Assembly: GCA_910592005.1 (NCBI GenBank)
Contig: CAJVPP010000629.1
Location: 1 to 28,602 of the forward strand
Origin: Funneliformis mosseae
Lineage: Eukaryota; Glomeromycota; Glomeromycetes; Glomerales; Glomeraceae
DNA: 28,602 nucleotides
Reading direction: 5' to 3'
The position numbers and the translations under genes are program-made. The notes under the pieces were generated by a model, which saw only the letters and a list, made by a program, of their open reading frames with translations, ran no database searches and was not told the origin of the DNA. How positions within the stretch are numbered: position 1 is the first letter of the stretch; every line of letters starts with the position of its first letter. This document shows positions 21,605-28,602 of the stretch, piece after piece.

Positions 21605-21900
21605 ATAACTTCACCGCCGCAGAACTGGCCGACATGAAGCATGGCTTTCTCCTAAATATCTAGAGATACAAGGGAAGCTCTCGCCGCCGCAGAACTGGCC
21701 GACACAAGAAACTTCAGCAAAATCAATGAATCAACTGTCACCGCCGCTGGACTGGCCGACGCGATCAGCTGTTAGTTAGTAACTCATAACTTCACCGCCG
21801 CAGAACTGGCCGACATGAAGCATGGCTTCTCCTAAATATCTAGAGATACAAGGGAAGCTCTCGCCGCCGCTGAACTGGCCGACACGAGAAGCTTCAGCAT
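21605..21900 (+). repeat. Five-copy GC-rich box array with 181-bp duplication
   Basis: The box CGCCGCAGAACTGGCCGAC, or a one- to two-base variant, occurs at 21615-21633, 21685-21703, 21742-21760, 21796-21814 and 21865-21883, always preceded by YCAC or YCGC. Boxes 1-2 and boxes 4-5 lie in two almost identical 115-base segments (about 21606-21720 and 21787-21900) that share CATGAAGCATGGC and AATATCTAGAGATACAAGGG between the boxes. Box 3 lies between them, with different flanks. Core bases are nearly invariant although the box has two to three CpGs. Short frames read SPPQNWPT or SPPLDWPT at three boxes, but stops interrupt longer reading. The array lies 550-850 bases upstream of the 22452 gene, so a regulatory or dispersed-repeat role is possible. 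Confidence 0.8.
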
Positions 21901-22029
21901 AGTTACGCTCCTTCATCACAATAGTAGCTTTTCTTTCTGTCCCGTGCATGTCCTTACTTTGTCTGTATTCTTCTGCAACTTACAGTATAAAAAATGTGTA
22001 ACTAGTATTAGCACTGTTTTCTCGTGTCA

Positions 22030-22245
22030 CCTGTCCAGTATCGCCATAAAAATTTCACCCCACGTGATCATAGTAAAATATTTGTCATCCTGCGTCACAC
22101 CCCTCAAATTTTCATTTTTACTATGTATTCTGGGAGTGAACTCCTATTTGTCACAAATATTTGTCACGCTGTTAATTTCTTAATGCCGTAATGCCGGCCT
22201 AAAGTCACGTGGATGAAATTTTTATGGTAAAATCTGTCCCGGACA
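22030..22245. mobile_element. Short inverted-repeat element with CACGTG arms (MITE-like)
   Basis: CCATAAAAATTTCACC plus CCACGTGA (22044-22067) faces TCACGTGG plus ATGAAATTTTTATGG (22205-22227), with weaker similarity continuing outward (GTCCAGTAT against CAGATTTTACC). The centre holds ATTTGTCAC and a TTTGTCACAAATATTTGTCAC palindrome-like string. A diverged copy of the centre lies in reverse orientation at 25370-25470, which makes a dispersed element likely. No target duplication was recognised. Confidence 0.6.
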
Positions 22246-22451
22246 TTGTCCCGTGACAACGCTGCAATAGACTAATAATATTGGCTGATGATGTGTAACT
22301 TGATCAGTGACTCGTCCTGTAATTTTATTTAAACGCACGTCACTTTACACCTAATTAAACTTTAATAAATCTCTTCTTCATTTAGATAACAATTCCTCTC
22401 TAAACTTTCTATATCATTTCTCGGGTCACTGAAAATATCTATTCTCGAATA
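22246..22451 (+). promoter_or_regulatory. Proposed promoter and 5' leader of the 22452 gene
   Basis: The region has a TTTATTTAAA element (22326-22335), then a pyrimidine-rich leader with CTCTTCTTCATTT and TTCCTCTCTAAAC to the ATG. CpG-containing strings (GACTCGTCC, CGCACGTCAC) survive. Promoter assignment rests on position only. Confidence 0.35.
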
Positions 22452-24916
22452 ATGACTGCTACGTTAAGATCAAACATTTACAACCGCTTTTTGGCGCCTG
22501 ATGAATTAAATGTTAACGATTATTTTAAGAAGGTTGGTGCTCAGGATCTATCGTTTAGAAACTGAGAACATAACTCCAACCTGGACCGATGTATTAAATG
22601 GCTGGAAAGATTCACTCGAAGCTATGATAAATACCAATCATATAAGAGTTCCGAACAGTGTAAAGCATTTTTGTAAAGAATTATTAAACTTCAATACTTT
22701 TGAAGGAGAAACTGTCCTTGAACGATGTATGAAATGGTACAACAATTTTTATGAACGTTATTGTGATCTGCAACTTGCTGAGAGGGTCCAGCACATTGAG
22801 GAAAAAATATATTCGTCTCAAAAATTGTCAGAGATGTTACAAGGAACAGAAAATAAAAAGAGGCCGCAGGATGACACCAATGACAACGAGGCAGGCCCAT
22901 CAAATGAAAAGCGTAGTCGGCAGGTGCATGAATTTAATACATTGTTTGACATGATATTGAATATCGACTCCACTTTATTTCTAACTCACCTTTATTATAT
23001 TACTAGGATTCATCATGTGAAGGAGCATATCAAGATGATGTTGAATATCTATTCGAGGTATGAGATTAGTTTCATTTTATTTTTAGCACAAAAACGAGTT
23101 ATTCAAATTGATTCACGAACCTTTTAGATGTATGCACGGGATGAAGAAGAGATAAAAGCGATGGATGTTAGGTAAGAATTAAATACATATAACCACAATA
23201 ATATACAGTATGTAGTTTGTAATAACGCTATCACATTCTCATTTAAGTTCGGTTGAATGGGAATTCAACTATCCAATTCATGATTGGTTGAACAAAGTAA
23301 TCAATGAACAAAAAACAATGATGTCACAAATAGGCTCGAATATTGCTTCAAAGTAAGTGATCAATAACAAGCTATTGATTTGATATATTACAATAAGTAA
23401 AGCTAACTTATTACTTATGCAGGCCACTTTTATGGCGAATAATTGACCTATCCTATTCTGAGGTTGCTCCCTCAACATTATCCCAAAATGATCAGGTAAA
23501 TGTTCGCAAATTAATCTCATCTGCCCTCTGGATAGGACAACCCAATGAGTGGACAGTGTTAGTGCCGCCAGCAGAAAGATGTTTAGGATCGTTAGCGAAG
23601 GTAAGTATACCGGAATTTACAAGAAATGCCTGTGTAATTTTTCATTATTGTTTCAATTTGACCTTTAGTTGACGACAAAGCAACTGAAAAAGATCGCAAA
23701 AACTGTTAAACCAAATGGGATCCATGGTGCGGTTCTTGAGATCAGAAATATTCTCACGTCCAGCGAAGTTGAAGAGTCAAATCCTTTTTTAATTGTTGAA
23801 AATAAGGATGAAAGCAATAAAAATCTTATACGAGAAGAAGATCACCTAAATAAAGATGTATCATACATCCTCGAATTACTCCGCTACACGTAAGTATAAT
23901 TTAAATCCTTGGGATAACGGACGCCTCAATTAAACTGACTTATACACCCTTCCTTGTTATAGTTATGAGATGATTGATATTGGAATTCCTCAACGTCATA
24001 ATTCTGAAAGAGATATTGACGTTTTTATTAAATCAACTATATTCTCTTGCTTTAACGGCATTGTGGATAGGCACTTGTAGGTTTGGTATTTTCTTAATTT
24101 GAGTCGTCATAATCAACACTAATGATTCTTTCTGTAGTGGAGAAACTGTGTCTCGAGCTTCACGTGATCGGCGAAGGAAGGCGATAGATGCTTCTTCATA
24201 TGTGGAAGGTTACCACATTGATTGGTTGTTTACGGTATGCATACTGAAAGTTTTGAGGATTTTTATTTTTATGGATATTAATAAAAAGTTCATTCACAGC
24301 GTCATGACCTTGCAAAGGATATGACATGGGGTCGCGAGTTTTCTTTATGCGAACGTGCTGGATCAAGAATCGAAAATCACAAGAAGATTCTAGATAATAC
24401 TCTTAAAGTTCAAAAAACACTCAAAGATATGCACAAGACTCTTATTGACACAATTGTCATGACAAGTGGTGGAACAATTTCGAAGGAAGTTCTCGATGTT
24501 ATTCCAAAAATGCTCATGCCTGGATTTTTGTCATCAAGATTTTTCATCCGTATGATTCTCATAATGTATGTTGGTGCTGGGTTCTACCTCTCAGCCGAGC
24601 TTGCGGAATTTGATATCCCGACGGCTTATGAAGAACTTGGGGGAGTTTTGAAAATGGCGCGCGTCATTCTACAAGCCAAAGTAAGTCAATAGTTTCTAAT
24701 TTCTGCTTTTGCTTAACTTGTACTTATATTAATTCTTTGTTACAGAGAATGTTATTCTCCACGGTTACACTTTTCGCTTCAACAAAGGAACGTGCAGAAA
24801 GGGAGAAGTTTTTACTGGGAAAGGTTCTATTGCCAGACCGACCAAAGGAATGTTCATCGCCAATGAAGTCCAAAAACAAAAAGTGCCGAGAAAAAATTAA
24901 TTATGAGCGGATGTAG
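22452..24916 (+). CDS. Ten-exon gene of unknown function, one frameshift in exon 1
   Basis: Exons: 22452-22923, 23007-23057, 23128-23171, 23248-23352, 23423-23600, 23669-23889, 23963-24076, 24138-24234, 24300-24680 and 24746-24916. The nine introns are 61-83 nt with GT-AG ends, and every junction keeps frame, for about 610 codons in all. Exon 1 starts MTATLRSNIYNRFLAPDELN, then needs a one-base shift near 22550-22565 to reach ITPTWTDVLNGWKDSLEAM; the exon sum is 3n+1, so this is the only lesion. A polar low-complexity stretch with EMLQGTENKKRPQDD precedes SRQ at the end of exon 1. Later blocks are DVEYLFEMYARDEEE, SVEWEFNYPIHDWL, GYHIDWLF (421-427), TWGREFSLCERAG (437-449), KVQKTLKDMHKTL and SSRFFIRMILIMYVGAGFY, with a basic Lys-rich tail. 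It resembles, from memory, a multi-copy Rhizophagus family; D424 and E441 spacing hints at a degenerate PD-(D/E)XK nuclease fold, but the lysine is missing. Function unknown. Confidence 0.8.
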
Positions 24917-25369
24917 TGTGTAAGATAAAGAGAATATTTGTAGGTGATAAACTAATAAGTTATTTTATGTAAGCCAGAAGTTTATTTTCAACAAATTATA
25001 TAGAAAATCTGTTATTTGATCGGGAGGTATTATCTATTTTATTTACGTGGGCGGTTTAATAATTTTTTTTATGGAATTTAATAAAATCATGAATGATTGA
25101 ATAAAGTTTAATTATTAAATAGAGAACGAAATTATTTTGTTTTATCTAGTAAATTCAACTGAGATTAAAGTTCATAAATTATAACATTTTTATTTCTTTG
25201 ATCTATTTAATTTTGATAAAAAAAAAAATTTTTTTTCTGTCAAGGCCAGTAGGATAAAATTTTAAGGCGAAAAATTTAATTTACTAACTATAGGGGGAAA
25301 TTTATTGGTTTATAACACAAACTTATTGTACAAAATAGACCTCAGAGTAACTTTCCCGAAATGACCGGC
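24917..25369 (+). terminator. 3' flank of the 22452 gene with candidate poly(A) signal
   Basis: AATAAA at 25100-25105 lies about 185 bases after the stop codon and is a plausible poly(A) signal. The remaining sequence to 25369 is AT-rich without a visible gene. Confidence 0.45.
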
Positions 25370-25470
25370 ATTAAAATTTACGCGTAAGTTCTGGTGACAA
25401 ATAATAAATAGGAGTTTATCAACAAAAAAATTTAAAGTCCCTAGTAAAAATGAAAATATGGAGGACGTAA
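25370..25470 (-). mobile_element. Diverged inverse copy of the 22030 inverted-repeat element
   Basis: The reverse complement shares ATTTTCATTTTTACTA (here 25442-25457, there 22108-22123), AACTCCTATTT, ATTTGTCAC and TTAATGCCGG, in the same order, with different spacer lengths. The CACGTG arms are not recognisable here. The two copies bracket the 10-exon gene in opposite orientation. Confidence 0.6.
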
Positions 25471-25826
25471 CGTGACATTTCGTTAAGGTTACACAGGAGA
25501 GTATACTGCATACATACCAAATTTTCGATATACAATAAAGTTATACAGACATTTGCTTTACGATTTTGTTTATTATTGATATGATCATGAAAATTTTTGT
25601 AAGAAAAGAAATTGTTAATATTACTGAAGGAATTAAAGTTTACATAATTTTCAAATGATTAGAGTACTAGTAAAATTAACAGTACTCACATGATACTATT
25701 AATTGGTTTTTATTTTCAAGTACTTCATTCGTAATGAATTAAATTTACACTAAAATTAATACAACATACGCAATAACTGATTTTAAAATTTACGTTGACC
25801 TAAATAAGCGGTATGAAGTTATCTAA
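25471..25826. other. AT-rich spacer
   Basis: No gene seen. AT-rich, with a few short strings that retain CpG (GGACGTAACGTGAC near 25463). Confidence 0.45.
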
Positions 25827-26376
25827 AGCAAACTATCAGAATATACACTTGGAAATAATAAATTGATATTTTAAAACATTATTTTCAGTTGAAAGCGGTT
25901 CTTCTATTTAGAATAGTTAATCCATACGATAATATACAAAATATTGAATATTTAACTAAAGGTTGGTTGTTCTGAAATTTATAAAGCAGTTTGGATTATT
26001 AGACTATGATAAATGCGATACAATCAAACAAAAATTAATAATGATAAAGATAATACTCAAAGTATTAGAAAAAATTTTTAAATGTAATAGAATCTGCTTC
26101 AAATGGTATGTAATTTAAAAGTAATAATAAGAATTAATAATTGAGGTTTTTTAAATAAAAGAAAGATAAAAAATTGATTATTTTAATTCTGTTTTATAGG
26201 CTAAATCTCAATTAACATAAAGCTATAAATAGAAAGATTTTGTTCAAACTTATGGTTATGGTATTACTCAGGACCCATTAAATAAAGATTATTTTCTTTA
26301 TTTAATATTATATTTAAGAACTTATTTACGGCAAAGTCGTAATCAATTTACATGGAAACAACAAATTAATACTTGT
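25827..26376 (+). pseudogene. Decayed protein kinase fragment (N-lobe and hinge)
   Basis: Protein kinases phosphorylate Ser/Thr/Tyr; only the ATP-binding half can be traced here. A short exon-like piece (25827-25866) reads KLSEYTLGNNKL. After a TTTTCAG acceptor (25888), 25889 on reads PYDNIQNIEYLTKG, then a one-base shift inside the Gly-rich loop, then SEIYKAVWII and YDKCDTIKQKL. After an acceptor TTTTATAG, 26200 on reads FVQTYGYGITQDP and NKDYFLYLILYL, the hinge, then LRTYLRQSRNQFTWKQ. The loop, the YGITQDP-KDY hinge and the exon order are those of the large Rhizophagus kinase family (recalled, not searched). There is no HRD or DFG motif after 26376, stops occur at the start of the last block (SQLT-stop-SYK-stop), and frameshifts break the N-lobe. 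It is an old, truncated paralogue. Confidence 0.7.
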
Positions 26377-27755
26377 AATTTTATATTTGTGTTTTATATT
26401 TGCTTAACTTATTACGATAATTATTTAAAAATGATTTAGTAAGTAAAGTGTTTATTTTAATTTTATTGCTATTGGATTACAAATTATTGTAAAAATATAT
26501 ATATATATATTAGAATAATTAATAATTTTAAGATGATTCGTAGTTTATTATTTAATTAAAAAAGAATAATAATACAATTATAAGTATAAAAAATAAAAAT
26601 ACTATATAACGTAATTTTTTTGATTTTAAAAGAAACAGATAAAATATTTCAAAAACAAAAACTATATAAATATAATAATGAAAGTTTTCACGTATTTTAT
26701 GTAAATAAACAAATGATTTTCATTTTAGAAAATTAATTTAAAGACTAAGTTATACATTACCTCTAAAAAATCTATATTTGCTTTAATAGAAATTAAGTAA
26801 ATAGTGCTATAATTGCTCATTTAAAAGACCACCTAGTAAAATATTATAACTTATCAATACATATCATCTTAAGTACTTACTGTCCATAAATGTTTGAATG
26901 TCATCCTTAATCCCAATAAAGTTACAATATAAGTGATAAATACGAAGTCTTGTCTTTAATTTTATTAAAGTATCAATATTTCATCCAGTATATTATCCAG
27001 AAATTTTAAGTAAAATTGTACTGTTAGTTTTATTTATTAAATAAGTTTCATTTTTTGTCTCGTTTTTAAGGAAAAAAAATTCTAAAATGTTATTTTAAAT
27101 GATATTCTATACCAATTTTGGAATTACTAAAAAAGGAAGTTAATTTGCTTAGAATGCTCCGATGTACGGTATAAAATATATTACATATAAAAGAATGCTT
27201 ATAAGAAGTTTATAAATGTTTTCGCCATGTTCTGTATGACATAAAATTTAATGATTAAAACGTTTGTGCGCATATCTAGACGAGAAATCAAAACTTATTA
27301 TCGTAATATTTTTTAAAAATGTTTCCTCATTTTCCCAAACTTGTTAATAATGTCAAAGAAAAGGAATATAAAATTTTTTTTGTTTTATGGAAAATCCAAA
27401 GGAAAGAAGTGTCAAAGAAAATTTGATGCATAGAAGTTCTACTTTGTTTACTTTTCACGCATTCAAGTTTCCTTTTTTAGATCATCTAAGTTTATACGTT
27501 TTTTTATTCTTTTTCAAGCTTTTACGAGATTTATACGTACCATGATTTTGCTTATACAACGTAAACGATCAATACAACTTATTATAATCATCCTAAATAA
27601 AAAAAAACATTAACAGATTCAAGGATTTGCAAATCCAAAATAATTTTCTTTAAATAAAATATTTGAAAATTAAAGTTGTGCTTTTTCATTTTAAATTGCA
27701 ATTACTTTGCAAATTCGGTGGAATAACAAAGGCTATAAAAACTGTACGGTTATTA
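26377..27755. other. AT-rich stretch, one exon-like relic on the minus strand
   Basis: Mostly AT-rich with an (AT)n run near 26496-26510. On the minus strand about 26985-26882 reads NIDTLIKLKTRLRIYHLYCN then FIGIKDDIQTFMD, ending at a consensus GTAAGTAC donor (near 26875). This resembles one exon of a lost gene; I cannot name it. TGTCAAAGAAAA appears twice at 27350 and 27410. No other gene is supported. Confidence 0.4.
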
Positions 27756-27811
27756 TAGATAACTAAAATAAAATAACTAGAATAAAATAACTAAAATAAA
27801 TAAATAAATTT
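27756..27811 (+). repeat. ATAACTAAAATAAA tandem repeat
   Basis: AACTAAAATAAAAT, AACTAGAATAAAAT and AACTAAAATAAAT follow one another, ending in an (AATA)n run. It is a 14-15 base unit repeated about three to four times. Confidence 0.6.
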
Positions 27812-27831
27812 AGAAAAAACATTAAACAAAA

Positions 27832-27844
27832 ATCGCGACGCGAT
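27832..27844. repeat. Perfect CpG-rich palindrome ATCGCGACGCGAT
   Basis: ATCGCG and CGCGAT flank a single A and contain four CpGs within 13 bases, in otherwise strongly AT-rich DNA; a CCCCGAGATCCGGCGAAATC string follows at 27862. It may mark the edge of a dispersed element. Function unknown. Confidence 0.5.
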
Positions 27845-27923
27845 ATAAAAAACAAATATATCCCCGAGATCCGGCGAAATCTTTATTTTAATTAATTTTT
27901 TTTTATTTTCACTTATTTTATTT

Positions 27924-28045
27924 TATTTTTTTAAAAAAAAAAAAAACAAGAACGAAGAACGAAAAATGAAAAACGAAAAAGAAAAAAAAAGGAAAAAAAA
28001 GAAAAGGAAAGGAAAGGAAAGAAAAAAAAAGAAAAACTAACGAAA
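27924..28045 (+). repeat. Polypurine (A/G) tract with GAACGAAGAACGA start
   Basis: The plus strand is almost wholly A and G for about 100 bases, including an A13-type run at 27934 and GGAAA tandem units near 28005-28021. Such tracts can form triplex DNA. The minus-strand 75-codon frame here is only the low-complexity complement (Phe and Ser rich) and is not a gene. Confidence 0.7.
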
Positions 28046-28052
28046 CGTAAAT

Positions 28053-28246
28053 ACCAAAGAAGCAAAGAACCAAAGAACCCAAAAATGAAAGAAGCAATTA
28101 ACCAAAGAACCCAAGAACTACTAACAAAATAGTAAAGAACCACCAACGAAAGGATCAATGAACCACCAACGAAAGGACCAAAGAACCACTAACGAAAGTA
28201 CCAAAGAACTACCAACGAACCACCAAAGAAAGGACTAAAGAACTTC
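28053..28246 (+). repeat. 23-bp minisatellite AAAGAACCACCAACGAAAGG
   Basis: Units of the form AAAGAACCACCAACGAAAGG(ACC) recur about seven times between 28070 and 28246, with unit lengths 23-34 and progressive homogenisation to the right. The strand is markedly A- and C-rich with few G or T bases. It abuts the GGTCC repeat at 28247, so the two may belong to one composite element. Confidence 0.75.
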
Positions 28247-28602
28247 TAGGGATGGATCGGTCCTGGCAAGACCGGTCTTAGACCGGTTAATGGGACCGGT
28301 CCTTGCGGTCCTCGGTCCTTATTCTGAGGACCGGTCCGGACCGGTCCTTTATTATTTATAGCATTAATTATTTTAAATTAAGGATTAAGGATTAATATGA
28401 TAAAATACTTATTTTATTTATAATATTACAAAATTATAGTTGGTTCGACCTGGTCCGGTTTTCAGCTATCTTAGGACCGGACCGGTCCATAAGTCCTTGG
28501 ATCTGTCCTAACGTTTACTATATCGATAATGTTCTAAATAGAAATGGAAAAATAACGAGATTAAGAAGGCGCAGTAATCGTTTTGTATGCAATTATTATT
28601 AT
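28247..28602 (+). repeat. CpG-rich GGTCC/GGACC palindromic repeat, cut by window edge
   Basis: Starts TAGGGATGGATCGG and contains eight or more GACCGGTC- or GGACCGGTCC-type palindromes in two clusters (28254-28350 and 28440-28510). An AT-rich centre between them has an internal AAGGATT duplication absent from the 6-kb copy. Homology to the decayed copy (6085-6757, reversed) runs to the last base of the window, so the element continues off the right edge. CpGs are largely intact. No coding frame, no recognised transposase. Confidence 0.85.

Noticed and set aside
21605..21900. Reading the GC-rich boxes as a repeated protein (SPPxxWPT)
   Set aside because: Boxes fall in different frames and stops interrupt after one or two units, so coding is not supported.
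21944..22183. 79-codon plus-strand frame upstream of the unknown gene
   Set aside because: Spans half of the inverted-repeat element; Ser/Leu/Cys-rich, no motif, no splice sites.
22691..22954. Frames on both strands inside exon 1 of the unknown gene
   Set aside because: Shadows of the spliced gene; they lack splice support and conserved motifs.
23278..23520. Minus-strand 80-codon frame
   Set aside because: Covers exons 4-5 and an intron of the plus-strand gene; antisense shadow.
27931..28158. Minus-strand 75-codon Phe/Ser-rich frame with apparent membrane segments
   Set aside because: It is the complement of the polypurine tract and minisatellite; low complexity explains both openness and hydrophobicity.
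28247..28602. tRNA or structured RNA in the GGTCC palindromes (TGGTTCGACC looks like a T-loop)
   Set aside because: No acceptor, anticodon or D-arm partner; the string is part of the repeat and is also present, decayed, in the 6-kb copy.

Overview
The window looks like nuclear DNA of a very AT-rich fungus, most likely an arbuscular mycorrhizal fungus close to Rhizophagus (Glomeromycotina). The grounds are eukaryotic genes with many short GT-AG introns (about 65-90 nt), a fungal LYC1-type acetyltransferase, NMD3, a decayed kinase with the N-lobe style of the expanded Rhizophagus kinase family, and abundant decayed DNA transposons. The genus is an inference from remembered protein families, not from a search.

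Layout. (1) 1-13.7 kb is an AT-rich, gene-free graveyard. It holds degenerate satellite-like repeats (1-150, 1393-1535, 3461-3604, 4441-4578), a 693-bp perfect-architecture foldback element (1564-2256), a decayed copy of a GGTCC/GGACC-rich repeat (6085-6757), an unrecognised decayed coding stretch (7310-8640, minus) and a badly decayed hAT-type transposase (10215-11515, minus). (2) 13.7-17.2 kb is a gene island: LYC1-like acetyltransferase (minus, 2 exons, 354 aa) and NMD3 (plus, 7 exons, 494 aa), divergent across a 132-bp shared promoter. (3) 17.2-21.3 kb is repeats plus a complete but dead pogo/Tigger-type transposon (18124-20510) with TIRs, a TA target duplication and a broken transposase. 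(4) 21.3-25.5 kb holds a GC-rich box array, a short inverted-repeat element and a 10-exon gene of unknown function (22452-24916) with a single frameshift in exon 1. A divergent copy of the inverted-repeat element lies in reverse orientation beyond the gene. (5) 25.8-28.6 kb holds a decayed protein kinase fragment, then a polypurine tract, a 23-bp minisatellite and a CpG-rich copy of the same GGTCC repeat as in region 1.

The most striking observation comes from aligning the two GGTCC-repeat copies. Over the first 114 bases there are 23 differences, and every one is G->A or C->T in the 6-kb copy, 9 at CpG and 14 elsewhere. The same direction of change explains the Trp/Gln-to-stop and Asp-to-Asn changes in the hAT and pogo transposases and the mismatches between the arms of the foldback element. 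This suggests directional cytosine deamination or a RIP-like process on repeats in this compartment, while LYC1 and NMD3 are untouched.

The two conserved genes are housekeeping functions (lysine acetylation; 60S subunit export) and do not form a pathway. No tRNA, rRNA or CRISPR was seen. Reading frames and exon borders were worked out by hand.
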